From Streptomyces sp. ALI-76-A (GTDB lineage: Bacteria > Actinomycetota > Actinomycetes > Streptomycetales > Streptomycetaceae), in the NCBI RefSeq assembly GCF_030287445.1, contig NZ_JASVWB010000002.1, positions 6,076,001 through 6,140,000 on the forward strand: a DNA stretch of 64,000 nucleotides. The letters are read 5' to 3'. The notes beneath the pieces were generated by a model. The model made no database searches, had not been told where the DNA came from, and saw only the letters and a list, made by a program, of their open reading frames with translations. The translations under genes and the position numbers were made by a program. This document shows positions 17,211 to 26,361 of this stretch, one piece after another (position 1 is the first letter of the stretch; each line of letters begins with the position of its first letter).

Positions 17211-17870
17211 GTGCTCCTGCAACTGTTCACCCCTTCCGTCCAGCACACGCTCGACCTCGTGGGCATCTTCGTGTTCGCCATCTCCGGCGCGCTGCTGGCC
17301 GTCCGCAAGAACTTCGACGTCTTCGGCATCGCCGTCCTCGCCGAGGTCACCGCGCTGGGCGGAGGACTGCTGCGCGACCTGATCATCGGGGCCGTGCCGC
17401 CCGCCGCCTTCACGGACCTCGGCTACTTCGTCACCCCGCTGCTCGCCGCCCTCCTCGTCTTCTTCCTGCATCCGCAGGTGGAGCGCATCCAGGTCGCGGT
17501 GAACGTCTTCGACGCGGCCGGCCTCGGCCTGTTCTGCGTCGCCGGCACCACGAAGGCGTACGAGTACGGGCTCGGCCTCACCCCGTCGGCGGCCCTGGGC
17601 CTGGCCACCGCGGTCGGCGGCGGCGTGCTGCGGGACGTCCTCGCCAACGAGGTGCCCTCGCTGCTGCGCTGGGACCGCGACCTGTACGCGGTCCCGGCGA
17701 TCGTCGGCGCCACGATGGTCGCGCTGTGCCTCCGCTACGACGCCCTCACCCCGCTCACCAGCGCGCTCGCGGTCGTCACCGCCTTCGTGCTGCGGCTGCT
17801 CGCGATGCGGTTCCACTGGCGGGCGCCGCGCGCGTGGAACCGGCGGTCGACGGTGCGGGAGGAGCGGTGA
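17211..17870 (+). CDS. TRIC-type cation channel family membrane protein (UPF0126)
   Basis: A 219-residue membrane protein with about seven predicted helices. It has the two internal-repeat motifs of the bacterial TRIC/UPF0126 family, GGGLLRDLIIGAVPP and GGGVLRDVLANEVPS, in the two halves. Family members form trimeric potassium-permeable channels. The GTG at 17211 is chosen because it begins just before the first helix; no good ribosome site precedes it, and the only longer start (TTG 17172) lies in the operon terminator. A leaderless or very short leader transcript is likely. A basic tail ends the protein. Confidence 0.88.
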   Translation: MLLQLFTPSVQHTLDLVGIFVFAISGALLAVRKNFDVFGIAVLAEVTALGGGLLRDLIIGAVPPAAFTDLGYFVTPLLAALLVFFLHPQVERIQVAVNVFDAAGLGLFCVAGTTKAYEYGLGLTPSAALGLATAVGGGVLRDVLANEVPSLLRWDRDLYAVPAIVGATMVALCLRYDALTPLTSALAVVTAFVLRLLAMRFHWRAPRAWNRRSTVREER

Positions 17871-17940
17871 CGCGGAGGCCGTCATCCGCCCGTAACGATG
17901 AAAGCTACCGCTTAGTAATTGCCTGTTGTACCGTGCAGGC

Positions 17941-18789
17941 ATGCCAGAAGCAGCTACCGCGCGCGCCGTCATCGGCGACAGCGAGTTCGACCGGGACACC
18001 GCGCTGATCCGCCGCGAACCCGGGGTCTACGACATCGACCTCTCCGCCGGCTGGACGATCCTGGGCGCCGTCAACGGCGGCTATCTGCTGGCCGTCCTGG
18101 GCCGCGCCCTCGCCCATGCCCTGCCGCACGCCGACCCGTTCACCATCTCGGCGCACTACCTGACCGCGTCCCGGCCGGGCCCGGCGGTGGTGCGCACGGG
18201 CGTCGTCCGCACCGGCCGCACCCTGTCGACCGGCCAGGCATCGCTCTTCCAGTACGACGACGAGGGCCGCGAGGTGGAACGCATCCGCGTGCTCGCGTCC
18301 TACGGCGACCTGGACGCCCTCCCCGACGACGTCCGCACGACGGCCCGGCCGCCCGCGCTCCCGCCCCTGGAGCAGTGCTTCGGCGCGGAGGACGGTCCCG
18401 CGCCCGTGGAGGGCGGTTCCGCCATCACCGAACGGCTGCTGCTCAAGGTCGACCCGTCCACCCTGGGCTGGGCGCTCGGGGCGCCGTCCGGCAAGGGGGA
18501 GATGCGGGCCTGGTTCGGGCTCGCCGACGGCCGTGACGCCGATCCCCTCGCGCTGCTGCTGGCGGTCGACGCGCTGCCGCCGACCGCCTTCGAGATCGGC
18601 CTGTCCGGCTGGGTGCCCACGGTCGAGCTGACGGTCCACGTCCGTGCCCGCCCGGCGCCGGGCCCGCTGCGGGTGTCGATCACCACGCGCAACCTGGCCG
18701 GCGGCTTCCTGGAGGAGGACGCCGAGGTGTGGGACAGCGCGGACCGGCTGGTCGCGCAGTCGCGGCAGCTGGCCCGGGTCAGGCTGTGA
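17941..18789 (+). CDS. Acyl-CoA thioesterase-like protein (double hotdog fold)
   Basis: A 282-residue protein resembling the TesB-like/4HBT_3 thioesterases. Early residues GWTILGAVNGGYLLAVLGRAL give the hotdog central helix, and DPFTISAHYLTASRPGPAVV the following strands. The second half (TVELTVHVRARPAPGPL, GGFLEEDAEVWD) matches the second hotdog repeat. It should hydrolyse acyl-CoA thioesters; substrate unknown. The ATG at 17941 has only a weak GCAGG in front. An AT-richer stretch with TTAGTAATTG upstream probably holds its promoter. It lies alone between two gene gaps. Confidence 0.85.
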   Translation: MPEAATARAVIGDSEFDRDTALIRREPGVYDIDLSAGWTILGAVNGGYLLAVLGRALAHALPHADPFTISAHYLTASRPGPAVVRTGVVRTGRTLSTGQASLFQYDDEGREVERIRVLASYGDLDALPDDVRTTARPPALPPLEQCFGAEDGPAPVEGGSAITERLLLKVDPSTLGWALGAPSGKGEMRAWFGLADGRDADPLALLLAVDALPPTAFEIGLSGWVPTVELTVHVRARPAPGPLRVSITTRNLAGGFLEEDAEVWDSADRLVAQSRQLARVRL

Positions 18790-18895
18790 GGGGCTTCCGC
18801 CCCGGGCGGGCCGCCGGCCCGCGGTAGACGTCGGCCCTTTCGGGGCCGGCGGGGCGGGGGCGTCCAGGAGGCACCGGGTGGTGGGCAGCACCGCG

Positions 18896-19143
18896 CCGCC
18901 CGGTTCTCGGGCGTCCCGCTCGTGTCGTCGTGTACGCCTGCGTCGTTCCCGCGCCTTGCGCGCCGGTGTTCCCCGCTCCCGGGCGTCCCGCGCGGTGGCT
19001 TCCGCTCCGGGCGTCCCGCCCCAGTGCTCTCCGCGCTGGTGGCTTCCGCGCCGGGTCGTCCCGCGCCGATGTCCCCGCTCCGGGCGTCCCGCGGCGGCGC
19101 TTTCCGCGCCGGGTGGCTTCCGCTCCGGGGTGTTTCGCGCCGG
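18896..19143. repeat. Degenerate GC-rich direct repeats
   Basis: The 354-base gap between the thioesterase and tetR has no gene. From about 18896 it consists of loosely repeated units such as GTGGCTTCCGCTCCGGG and CGTCCCGCG(C/G) with CCGCGCCGGG variants, in seven or so irregular copies. The repeats run up to the tetR stop codon. Translation gives only low-complexity Arg/Pro/Ala peptides in all frames. This looks like slippage-generated sequence. Confidence 0.65.
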
Positions 19144-19770
19144 TCAGTCCAGCCAGTGCCGGCGGCCGATGCCGATGAGCCGCAGCCGGCGTTCCGCCAC
19201 CCGCGTGACGCGCTCGCGCTCCTCCTCCGGGGCCTCCAGCGTCTCCAGGAACAGCGAGGCGGTGCTCAGCATCTGGTCGACGTAGAGAGTGGCGAGCATC
19301 AGGAGATCGTCGTCGTTCCAGCCGGCGGACTCCGGGTCCTTGGCCAGCTCGTCCCGCACCTCCCGGCCGAAGCGGGCCAGTTGGTCGTGTATCGCCTCCC
19401 GCACGGGCTGGACTCCGCCGTGCCGCTCCCGGGCGATGAAGCGGACGTGCGCGGGGTACGCGTCCACGTGGCCGGCGATCAACTCGATGGCGCGCCTGAT
19501 GCGCTGGTCACCGTCGCCGTCCGTGGACACCGTCGTCCGGACCATCGGATGCAGGCTGCCCAGCGCCTCCTCGACCAGGGCCACGCCGAGATCCGCGGTG
19601 GAGCGGAAGTGCCGGTAGAAGGCGGTCGGGGCGACGCCGACGGCGCGGGTGACCTCGCGCAGGCCAAGACTGCTCAGGCTCTGGTCCTCCAGCAGAGCGA
19701 GCGCGGCGTCCAGGAGCGCCTGCCGGGTCTTCTGTTTCTGGGCCTGCCGGATGCCGAGCGTGTGACTCAT
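19144..19770 (-). CDS. TetR-family regulator, FabR-like
   Basis: A 208-residue TetR regulator. The N-terminal helix-turn-helix reads LGLREVTRAVGVAPTAFYRHF, very close to the E. coli FabR sequence ([20 protein letters not shown]). The start RQAQKQKTRQALLDAALALL and the ligand domain motif VRFIARERHGGVQPVREAI also follow FabR. FabR controls unsaturated fatty acid genes, so lipid-linked sensing is possible but unproven here. The ATG at 19770 lies 9 bases from a candidate operator and the gene diverges from a small membrane protein, suggesting autoregulation and control of 19890 and perhaps 20143. Confidence 0.88.
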   Translation of the reverse strand: MSHTLGIRQAQKQKTRQALLDAALALLEDQSLSSLGLREVTRAVGVAPTAFYRHFRSTADLGVALVEEALGSLHPMVRTTVSTDGDGDQRIRRAIELIAGHVDAYPAHVRFIARERHGGVQPVREAIHDQLARFGREVRDELAKDPESAGWNDDDLLMLATLYVDQMLSTASLFLETLEAPEEERERVTRVAERRLRLIGIGRRHWLD

Positions 19771-19778
19771 GCCATGCA

Positions 19779-19847
19779 GTTAACAACTGTTCTCCGGAAT
19801 TGGAAAGTCATGAGGCACGCTAGACTGGGAAGTCAGTGAACAACTGT
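19779..19847. promoter_or_regulatory. Pair of candidate TetR operators
   Basis: Two copies of AGT(T/G)AACAACTGT, at 19779-19791 and 19835-19847, in the same orientation and 56 bases apart; 12 of 13 positions are identical. They lie in the divergent intergenic region between the FabR-like regulator and the small membrane protein. The spacing is compatible with repression of both promoters. Confidence 0.6.
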
Positions 19848-19889
19848 AACTACAAGCGTTCACCGAAACGTCACGGAGGGGATACCGCC

Positions 19890-20048
19890 ATGCTGTTCCT
19901 GGTCGCCGCACTCCTGCTGCTCGGCGTGGTCATGGGCACCGTCGCCCACGCGCCGTTGAGCTTCACCCTGGTCGCCGCCGTCGTCATCGCCGCCTGGCTC
20001 GGCGTCTTCGCGGTCCGCGAGCGCCGGCGTGGCCCGTCCGCGCACTGA
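19890..20048 (+). CDS. Small single- or double-pass membrane protein
   Basis: A 52-residue hydrophobic protein: MLFLVAALLLLGVVMGTV begins a first helix, SFTLVAAVVIAAWLGVFAV a second, then a basic tail RERRRGPSAH. The ATG at 19890 has a good GGAGGGG ribosome site. It diverges from the FabR-like regulator with the operator pair upstream, so it is the likely regulated target. No function can be assigned. Confidence 0.75.
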   Translation: MLFLVAALLLLGVVMGTVAHAPLSFTLVAAVVIAAWLGVFAVRERRRGPSAH

Positions 20049-20142
20049 TCGCCGACCCCGCACGTCCGCGCACTGCCCCGCCCGTGGACGCACTGACCCG
20101 GCCCCCGATCCGGCCGACCCGACCTCAAGGAGCTGACCCGTC

Positions 20143-20412
20143 ATGCACCTCACCGCACCGGCCACCACGCGCCGCACCGGCTTCCGCGACGCCGACGGCA
20201 TGGCTGTCGCGTCCTTCGTCCTCGGCCTCCTCGGTCTGCTGGTCCTCAACGTCCTCCTCGGCCCGATCGCCATCGCCCTGGCGGGAGCGGCCCTCTGGCG
20301 CGGCACCACCCGCAGGGGCCGCGCGTACCTGGGCCTGGGCCTGGGCGTCGCCGACCTCGTGGTCCTGGTGACCTTCATGCAGCTGGACAACACCGTGTCC
20401 TGGAGCTTCTGA
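20143..20412 (+). CDS. DUF4190-like small membrane protein
   Basis: An 89-residue protein with the DUF4190 pattern: a polar start ([18 protein letters not shown]), then two membrane helices ([20 protein letters not shown] and [16 protein letters not shown]) joined by a basic glycine-containing loop ([15 protein letters not shown]). The ATG at 20143 follows AAGGAG. It is 94 bases after the small membrane gene and may share its transcript. The family has no known function. Confidence 0.8.
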   Translation: MHLTAPATTRRTGFRDADGMAVASFVLGLLGLLVLNVLLGPIAIALAGAALWRGTTRRGRAYLGLGLGVADLVVLVTFMQLDNTVSWSF

Positions 20413-20488
20413 GCGGTGCCGCCGTTCACCGCCGAGGCCGACCGTGCCCCGAGGCCGCGCACCGGGGCCCCGTAGAATCGGGGCCACC

Positions 20489-21652
20489 ATGGCATACCTC
20501 GACCACGCCGCGACCACCCCGATGCTCCCCGAGGCAGTCGAGGCACTCACCGCGCACCTGGGCATCACCGGCAACGCCTCCTCCCTCCACGCGTCCGGCC
20601 GCCGCGCGCGGCGCACCGTCGAGGAGGCCCGGGAGACCCTCGCGGAGGCGCTCGGCGCCCGCCCCAGCGAGATCGTCTTCACCTCCGGCGGCACCGAGGC
20701 GGACAACCTCGCCGTCAAGGGCCTGTACTGGTCCCGCCGCGACACCGACCCGGCCCGCACCCGGGTCCTCGCCAGCCCCGTCGAGCACCACGCCGTCCTG
20801 GACGCCGTCCACTGGCTCGGCGAACACGAGGGCGCCACGATCGAGTACCTCCCGGTCGACCGGCACGGCCGAGTCCATCCCGACGCGCTGCGCGACGCCA
20901 TCGCCCGCGATCCCGACGACGTGGCCCTCGTCACCGTCATGTGGGCGAACAACGAGATCGGCACGGTGCTGCCGATCCGCGAACTCGCCGCCACGGCTGC
21001 CGAGTTCGGCATCCCCCTGCACGCCGACGCCGTCCAGGCCGTCGGCCAGGTCCCCGTCGACTTCGCCGGCTCCGGCCTCGCCGCGATGACGGTCTCCGGC
21101 CACAAGATCGGCGGCCCGTACGGCATCGGCGCCCTGGTCCTGGGCCGCGAGCACACCCCCGTACCCGTCCTGCACGGCGGTGGTCAGGAGCGGCACGTCC
21201 GCTCCGGCACCCTCGACGTGCCCGCCGTCGCGTCCTTCGCGGTGGCCGGCCGGCTCGCCGCCGAGCAGCGCGCGTGGTTCGCCCGCGAGATCGGCGCCCT
21301 GCGCGACAGCCTGGTCGAGGCGGTCCGTACGGCGGTCCCGGACGCGATCCTGGGCGGCGACCCCGAGAACCGCCTCCCGGCCAACGCCCACTTCACCTTC
21401 CCGGGCTGCGAGGGCGACTCCCTGCTGCTCCTCCTGGACGCCCAGGGCATCGAGTGCTCCACCGGTTCCGCCTGCACCGCGGGCGTCGCCCAACCCAGCC
21501 ATGTCCTGCTCGCCACCGGCACCGACCCCGACCTGGCCCGCGGCACCCTGCGCTTCTCCCTCGGCCACACCTCCACCGAGGCCGATGTCGAGGCGGTCGC
21601 CAAGGCGATCGGACCGGCGGTGGAACGGGCGCGGGCGGCGGGCCTGACATAG
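20489..21652 (+). CDS. Cysteine desulfurase (NifS/IscS type)
   Basis: A 387-residue PLP enzyme that takes sulfur from cysteine as a persulfide. Start [16 protein letters not shown] is the family opening. The PLP lysine sits in [14 protein letters not shown], the substrate histidine in [10 protein letters not shown], and the sulfur-carrying cysteine in [12 protein letters not shown]. The ATG at 20489 has GGGG close upstream. The tRNA thiolase gene mnmA lies about 0.8 kb downstream on the same strand, so this enzyme is the probable sulfur donor for 2-thiouridine formation. The opposite-strand amidase intervenes. Confidence 0.94.
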   Translation: MAYLDHAATTPMLPEAVEALTAHLGITGNASSLHASGRRARRTVEEARETLAEALGARPSEIVFTSGGTEADNLAVKGLYWSRRDTDPARTRVLASPVEHHAVLDAVHWLGEHEGATIEYLPVDRHGRVHPDALRDAIARDPDDVALVTVMWANNEIGTVLPIRELAATAAEFGIPLHADAVQAVGQVPVDFAGSGLAAMTVSGHKIGGPYGIGALVLGREHTPVPVLHGGGQERHVRSGTLDVPAVASFAVAGRLAAEQRAWFAREIGALRDSLVEAVRTAVPDAILGGDPENRLPANAHFTFPGCEGDSLLLLLDAQGIECSTGSACTAGVAQPSHVLLATGTDPDLARGTLRFSLGHTSTEADVEAVAKAIGPAVERARAAGLT

Positions 21653-21703
21653 CGGCGCGCCGGCGCCACGCCGGGCGGTTCGCGCTACGCCGGGACGGTC
21701 GCG

Positions 21704-22405
21704 CTACGCCGGGGCGGTCCGGCGCGGGGTCGGGGCGGTCCGCGCCTCCCGCACCAGCCGCAGGTACCGGTCCCAGTCCCAGTGCGGGCCCGGGTCGGTG
21801 TGGTCCGTCCCGGGCACCTCCACATGGCCGATGATGTGCTCGCGGTCGACCGGAATGTCGTAGCGCGCGCATATCCGGGCCGCGAGGCGGGCCGACGACG
21901 CGTACATGGCGTCCGTGAAGTCCTGCGGACGGTCCACGAAGCCCTCGTGCTCGATACCGACACTGCGTTCGTTGTAGTCGCGGTTGCCCGCGTGGTACGC
22001 CACGTCCAGCTCCCGGATCATCTGCGCGACGTGACCGTCCTTGCCGACGATGTAGTGCGCGGCCGCGCCGTGCCCCGGGTCCTGGAACACCTTCACCGCG
22101 CTGTCGAAGCTGCCCTGGGTGACATGGACGATCACCATGTCTATCCCGAAGTCGTCCGGCCGGTCCGCGCGCCGCCAGTTCGCGTCGGACGCGGCCACCC
22201 AGCGCGCGCCGGTGTAGTCGACCGCCCCCTCCTCGCGCGGCTTCTCCACGCCGGGCGCGCGCCACCACAGCCGCGCCAGCTCGTCACGGGCCAGCACGGC
22301 CGTGCCCGCCGCGGCCGCCGTGCCCCCGATCAGCAGGGCACGCCGGCCGATGCGCCGGTCCGTGTCCGTACCGGCCTTGTTCTTGCCTGCTCGCGTCGCG
22401 CCCAT
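21704..22405 (-). CDS. Exported N-acetylmuramoyl-L-alanine amidase (amidase_2)
   Basis: A 233-residue peptidoglycan amidase with a Tat-type signal: RRIGRRALLIGGTAAAAGT. The zinc amidase domain shows DMVIVHVTQGS (first zinc histidine), SVGIEHEGFVD, and a final DHTDPGPHWDWDRYL carrying the zinc and catalytic residues. It cleaves the amide between MurNAc and the stem peptide outside the cell. The ATG at 22405 lacks a clear ribosome site. It is divergent from mnmA with only ~60 bases between, so the two promoters overlap. Confidence 0.9.
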   Translation of the reverse strand: MGATRAGKNKAGTDTDRRIGRRALLIGGTAAAAGTAVLARDELARLWWRAPGVEKPREEGAVDYTGARWVAASDANWRRADRPDDFGIDMVIVHVTQGSFDSAVKVFQDPGHGAAAHYIVGKDGHVAQMIRELDVAYHAGNRDYNERSVGIEHEGFVDRPQDFTDAMYASSARLAARICARYDIPVDREHIIGHVEVPGTDHTDPGPHWDWDRYLRLVREARTAPTPRRTAPA

Positions 22406-22465
22406 GTGACCGTGAACGGATACTCGTGGGCTCCGGTTCCCGAGCCCCCTTACTCTTGAAGGGTT

Positions 22466-23596
22466 ATGACTGACACCACGCAGCCCACCCGTCCTCTTCG
22501 TGTCCTCGCCGCCATGTCGGGCGGAGTCGACTCCGCCGTCGCCGCCGCCCGCGCGGCCGAGGCGGGGCACGACGTGACCGGCGTCCACCTCGCCCTCTCG
22601 GCGAACCCGCAGTCGTTCCGCACGGGCGCGCGTGGCTGCTGCACCATCGAGGACTCCCGCGACGCCCGCCGCGCCGCCGACGTCATCGGCATCCCGTTCT
22701 ACGTGTGGGACCTCGCCGACCGCTTCCGCGAGGACGTCGTCGAGGACTTCGTCGCCGAGTACGAGGCCGGCCGCACCCCGAACCCCTGCCTGCGGTGCAA
22801 CGAGAAGATCAAGTTCGCCGCCCTGCTCGACAAGGCGCTCGCCCTCGGCTTCGACGCGGTCTGCACCGGCCACTACGCCCAGGTGATCGTGCGGGACGAC
22901 GGCACCCGCGAGCTGCACCGCGCCTCCGACATGGCGAAGGACCAGTCGTACGTCCTCGGGGTCCTGGACGACCGGCAGCTCGCCCACGCGATGTTCCCGC
23001 TCGGCGACACGGTCACCACCAAGGACGAGATCCGCGCGGAGGCCGAGCGCCGCGGCCTCGCCGTCGCCAAGAAGCCCGACTCGCACGACATCTGCTTCAT
23101 CGCCGACGGCGACACCCAGGGCTTCCTCGCCGCCCGCCTCGGCAGGGCGGAGGGCGACATCGTCGACGAGTCGGGAGCCAGGCTCGGGACGCACGAGGGC
23201 GCGTACGGCTTCACCATCGGCCAGCGCAAGGGCCTGCGGATCGGCACCCCGGCCCCCGACGGCAAGCCGCGCTACGTCCTCGACATCTCGCCGGTGGACA
23301 ACAGGGTCACGGTGGGCCCGGCCGCCGCCCTCGACGTGACGGGGCTGACGGCCCTCAAGCCGCGCTGGTGCGGAGCCGCCCCGTCCGGCCCCGGCACCTA
23401 CACGGCCCAGCTCCGCGCCCACGGCGGCGAGACGGCCGTCACCGCCGAACTCGTCGACGGCACCCTGGAGGTGACGTTCACCGAGCCGGTCCGCGGCGTG
23501 GCGCCCGGCCAGGCGATCGTCCTCTACGACGGCACGCGCGTGGTCGGCTCGGCGACGATCGCCTCCACCACGCGCGCGACGGCCCCCGTCTCCTGA
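22466..23596 (+). CDS. mnmA: tRNA-specific 2-thiouridylase MnmA
   Basis: A 376-residue enzyme that thiolates the wobble uridine of tRNA-Lys, -Glu and -Gln. The ATP pyrophosphatase loop is [14 protein letters not shown]; the two redox-active cysteines are in [12 protein letters not shown] and [12 protein letters not shown]; the C-terminal beta barrel is complete ([12 protein letters not shown] and onward). An extra [12 protein letters not shown] segment near residue 53 is typical of the actinobacterial branch. The ATG at 22466 is used, with GAAGGG close upstream. The sulfur probably comes from the cysteine desulfurase at 20489. Confidence 0.96.
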   Translation: MTDTTQPTRPLRVLAAMSGGVDSAVAAARAAEAGHDVTGVHLALSANPQSFRTGARGCCTIEDSRDARRAADVIGIPFYVWDLADRFREDVVEDFVAEYEAGRTPNPCLRCNEKIKFAALLDKALALGFDAVCTGHYAQVIVRDDGTRELHRASDMAKDQSYVLGVLDDRQLAHAMFPLGDTVTTKDEIRAEAERRGLAVAKKPDSHDICFIADGDTQGFLAARLGRAEGDIVDESGARLGTHEGAYGFTIGQRKGLRIGTPAPDGKPRYVLDISPVDNRVTVGPAAALDVTGLTALKPRWCGAAPSGPGTYTAQLRAHGGETAVTAELVDGTLEVTFTEPVRGVAPGQAIVLYDGTRVVGSATIASTTRATAPVS

Positions 23597-23666
23597 ACCG
23601 ACGGTGCGCGGGGCGCGCCCCATCGGCACGCGCGCGTGCCGGCCGGTCTCACCCCGGGAGGGTCGG

Positions 23667-24446
23667 TCACCCCGCGAAGAACTCCGCCAGCACCGGTGCC
23701 AGCGCCTGCGGATCCACCATGTGGGTCTGCCCCTCCAGGGTCCGCGAGGCGCCCTCGTGTGCCGCCTCCGCGACCGCCCGCGCCGCCTCGCGCAGCCATC
23801 CGGGGCTCGCGCCGCCCGCGACGGCCAGGACCGGGACGGTGACCGACGCGAGCAGCTCCCGGGGGACCCGGCCGTCGCCCAGCACGGCGTCGTCGTACGC
23901 GAGGCTCGGCGCGATGGCCTCCATGCCGGCCCACATGGGGGACTGACGCGCGCCGCGGATCATCTCCTCGGCCAGACCGGTGAGCCTCAGGAACAGCTCC
24001 ACCGCGTCCCCACGCCGGTCCCGCGCGAGCGCCCCGGTCAGGCGCTCGGTGTACTCGGCGCGTTCCTTCACCGCGCTCTCGTCCATGGCGTACGGCACCT
24101 CGTACACGGCCACCCGGCGCACCGGCAGCCCGCTCGCCGCCGCGTGCAGGGCCAGCGCGCCGCCCGAGGAGACGCCGTAGAGCGCCGCCTCGCCGCCCGC
24201 CACCTCGATCAGCGCGGCCAGGTCCTCGATCTCACGGTCCACCGCGTACGGCAGCGTGTCGCCGCTGTCGCCACGGCCCCGGCGGTCGTACACGACGACG
24301 TCGAAGCGGTCCGAGAGAGCGGCGGCGAGCGGGCGTACCGTGCCACCCGTCGACATCGCGCCGCTCACCAGGACGACCGCCGGTCCCTGGCCGGTGCGTT
24401 CGTACGCGAGGGGCGTGCCGTCGCGCGAAAGGGTCTTCTTGTCCAT
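23667..24446 (-). CDS. Alpha/beta hydrolase
   Basis: A 259-residue alpha/beta-fold hydrolase. The oxyanion region is GPAVVLVSGAMSTGG, the nucleophile elbow ALYGVSSGGALAL (Ser in GVSSGG), a catalytic aspartate follows the DVVVYDRRGRGDSGD strand, and the histidine is in LEGQTHMVDP. The protein matches the short TAP-like esterase group common in Streptomyces. The substrate is unknown. The ATG at 24446 precedes MDKKTLSRDGTPLAYERTG. It lies in reverse orientation after mnmA. Confidence 0.88.
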   Translation of the reverse strand: MDKKTLSRDGTPLAYERTGQGPAVVLVSGAMSTGGTVRPLAAALSDRFDVVVYDRRGRGDSGDTLPYAVDREIEDLAALIEVAGGEAALYGVSSGGALALHAAASGLPVRRVAVYEVPYAMDESAVKERAEYTERLTGALARDRRGDAVELFLRLTGLAEEMIRGARQSPMWAGMEAIAPSLAYDDAVLGDGRVPRELLASVTVPVLAVAGGASPGWLREAARAVAEAAHEGASRTLEGQTHMVDPQALAPVLAEFFAG

Positions 24447-24525
24447 GACTGTGAAGACTGCCCCACGAGACCCGATTAATCGGTCACAACACTTCCACGC
24501 ACCTCCACGCGGCTGCGCGGCTCGG

Positions 24526-24849
24526 CTAGTCGACTTCCACTTCGTAGAAGCAGAGGTGGTCCTTGATGGCGGTGACGTCGGGCTTCGGGTCGGGATACGC
24601 CCACACCAGGTCCGCCGCGTCCGGCAGCGACCAATAGGAGGCGGTGCCCTTGAAGGGGCAGTACGTGTGCGTCTCGGAGGGGGTCAGCAGGTCGAGCCGT
24701 ACGTCCTCGGGCGGGAGGTAGTACCGCACCGGACAGCCCGTCTCCCGCAGGAGGAGGGGCCGTTCGCTCTCGGCCAGCACCTGGTCGCCGTGGACGACCC
24801 GTACGCGTCGCGTGCCCTGCTCGATGGTGATCGTGTGTCCTTGGGCCAT
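24526..24849 (-). CDS. DUF427 family protein
   Basis: A 107-residue single-domain protein of the DUF427 family. Diagnostic parts are RRVRVVHGDQVLAESERPLLL, YYLPPEDVRLDLLTPSETHTYCPFKG (split by the family's conserved cysteine-containing CPFKGTASYW) and AWAYPDPKPD-like LVWAYPDPKPD. No biochemical function is established for the family. The ATG at 24849 has no recognisable ribosome site and the divergent gene starts only 50 bases away, so both may be read from leaderless mRNAs. Confidence 0.88.
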   Translation of the reverse strand: MAQGHTITIEQGTRRVRVVHGDQVLAESERPLLLRETGCPVRYYLPPEDVRLDLLTPSETHTYCPFKGTASYWSLPDAADLVWAYPDPKPDVTAIKDHLCFYEVEVD

Positions 24850-24899
24850 ATCGGGAAAGCGCTCGCGGGCCCCGGGTTCTTCCCGCGTACCGTGACCGC

Positions 24900-25439
24900 A
24901 TGCGAATCTGCGTCTTCCTCTCCGCCGCCGACCTCGACGAGCGGTACACCCGCCCCGCGCGGGAGTTCGCCGAACTGATCGGCAAGGGCGGACACACCCT
25001 GGTCTGGGGCGGCTCGGACGTCGGACTGATGAAGGTGGTCGCCGACGGAGTGCAGGAGGCGGGCGGCCGGCTCTGCGGGGTCTCGGTGGACTTCCTGGCG
25101 GCCAAGGCGCGTCCGGGTGCCGACGAGATGGTGATCGCACGGGACCTGGCCGAGCGCAAGAGGCTGCTCCTGGAGAACGCCGACGCCGTGGTCGTCATGG
25201 TGGGCGGCACCGGCACGCTCGACGAGGCCACCGAGATCCTGGAACTGAAGAAGCACGGGCACACCGACAAGCCGGTGGTCCTCCTCAACACCGCGGGCTT
25301 CTACGACGGCCTCAAGGAGCAGTTCCGCCGCATGGAGGACGAGGGGTTCCTGCCCCGGCCGCTGACCGACCTGGTGTTCTTCGCGGAGGAGCCGGTGGGG
25401 GCGCTGGCCTACCTGGAGGAGAGCCAGGGCATCGAGTGA
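24900..25439 (+). CDS. LOG family protein (cytokinin-phosphoribohydrolase-like Rossmann protein)
   Basis: A 179-residue lysine decarboxylase-like/LOG fold protein. It shows MRICVFLSAAD at the N-terminus, LVWGGSDVGLMKVVADGV, and the family's phosphate-binding motif as VGGTGTLDEATEI (normally PGGxGTxxE; here V replaces P). LOG proteins release free bases from nucleoside monophosphates. Physiological role in Streptomyces is unknown. The ATG at 24900 has no ribosome site and may be leaderless; it is divergent from the DUF427 gene. Confidence 0.85.
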   Translation: MRICVFLSAADLDERYTRPAREFAELIGKGGHTLVWGGSDVGLMKVVADGVQEAGGRLCGVSVDFLAAKARPGADEMVIARDLAERKRLLLENADAVVVMVGGTGTLDEATEILELKKHGHTDKPVVLLNTAGFYDGLKEQFRRMEDEGFLPRPLTDLVFFAEEPVGALAYLEESQGIE

Positions 25440-25472
25440 CATGGCGGTGAGCCGGGCGCGGGTGATGCGAGC

Positions 25473-26171
25473 ATGGCAGGCATGGCTACACATGTGATCA
25501 CCGGAGCCGGTTCCGGCATCGGCGCGGCCGTGACCCGCCGTCTGCACGCGCGCGGGGACGACCTCGTGCTGCACGCGCGCGACGCGGGCCGCGCGAAGGA
25601 ACTGGCGGCGGCGTACCCCGGCGCCAGGACGCTGGTCGGCGACCTGGCGGACCCCGACAAGCTCTCCTGGGCCTTCTCCCACCAGACGCTGCCGGACCGG
25701 GTGGACTCCCTGCTGCACATCGCGGGCGTGGTCGACCTCGGCCCGGTCGGCGAGCTGACCCCGAAGTCCTGGCGCCACCAGCTCAACGTCAACCTCGTCG
25801 CGCCCGCCGAGCTGACCCGCCACTTCCTGCCTCCGCTGCGGGCCGCCCGCGGCCACGTGGTGTTCGTGAACTCGGGTGCCGGGCTGCGGGCGAGCGCCGA
25901 GTGGTCCGCGTACGCCGCGTCCAAGCACGGGCTGAAGGCCCTCGCCGACTCGCTGCGGCACGAGGAGCACGGCAACGGTGTCCGGGTGACCACGGTCTAT
26001 CCCGGGCGTACCGCCAGCCCCATGCAGGCGAAGGTCCACCAGCAGGAGGGCAAGGAGTACGACCCGTCCCGGTGGATCGACCCGGAGTCGGTCGCGACGA
26101 CGATCCTGCTCGCGCTGGACCTGCCGCGGGACGCGGAGATCAACGACCTGACGGTACGACCGGGAGCGTGA
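25473..26171 (+). CDS. Short-chain dehydrogenase/reductase
   Basis: A 232-residue SDR oxidoreductase. The NAD(P) motif is HVITGAGSGIGAAVTRRL (TGxxxGIG), the catalytic triad is Ser in VFVNSGAGLR and YxxxK in YAASKHGLKALADSL. The fold keeps the NVNL core. The ATG at 25473 is chosen for a GGTGA at 8 bases; the ATG at 25482 is the alternative and loses three residues. Substrate unknown. It lies 33 bases after the LOG gene on the same strand and may be cotranscribed. Confidence 0.88.
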   Translation: MAGMATHVITGAGSGIGAAVTRRLHARGDDLVLHARDAGRAKELAAAYPGARTLVGDLADPDKLSWAFSHQTLPDRVDSLLHIAGVVDLGPVGELTPKSWRHQLNVNLVAPAELTRHFLPPLRAARGHVVFVNSGAGLRASAEWSAYAASKHGLKALADSLRHEEHGNGVRVTTVYPGRTASPMQAKVHQQEGKEYDPSRWIDPESVATTILLALDLPRDAEINDLTVRPGA

Positions 26172-26184
26172 GGGCGGCGCGGGG

Positions 26185-26306
26185 GTTCCGCCCCGTCGCC
26201 CCTTTCCGTCCGACCCTGGGGCTGCCGCCCCCGACCCCCAGTTCGGCCCTGGATGGCCCCGTCCCCGAACGCCGGACGGGGGCCGGGAGCAGCCCCTGCG
26301 GCGTTC
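26185..26306. repeat. Streptomyces-type intergenic repeat with terminator hairpin
   Basis: The 190-base gap after the SDR gene holds CTGGGGCTGCCGCCCCCGA and GACCCCCAG (a 6-bp stem) followed by GAACGCCGGACGGGGGCCGG, whose GAACGCC end pairs with GGCGTTC at 26300-26306. Strings of this kind (GCTGCCGCCCC, AACGCCGGACGGG) are a dispersed intergenic family in Streptomyces and act as terminators; the same AACGCCGGACGGGC core recurs after serA at 56790. Confidence 0.6.
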
Positions 26307-26361
26307 GAGGATCGGGGTCCGGGGTGGAGCCCGGAGGAACCGGAGTACGTAGGCTTCAGGG

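Noticed and set aside
17211..18789. A signal that the TRIC-like and thioesterase genes form an operon with the permease
   Set aside because: An 18-bp perfect terminator separates them from the permease, and a 70-base gap with its own AT-rich sequence separates the two.
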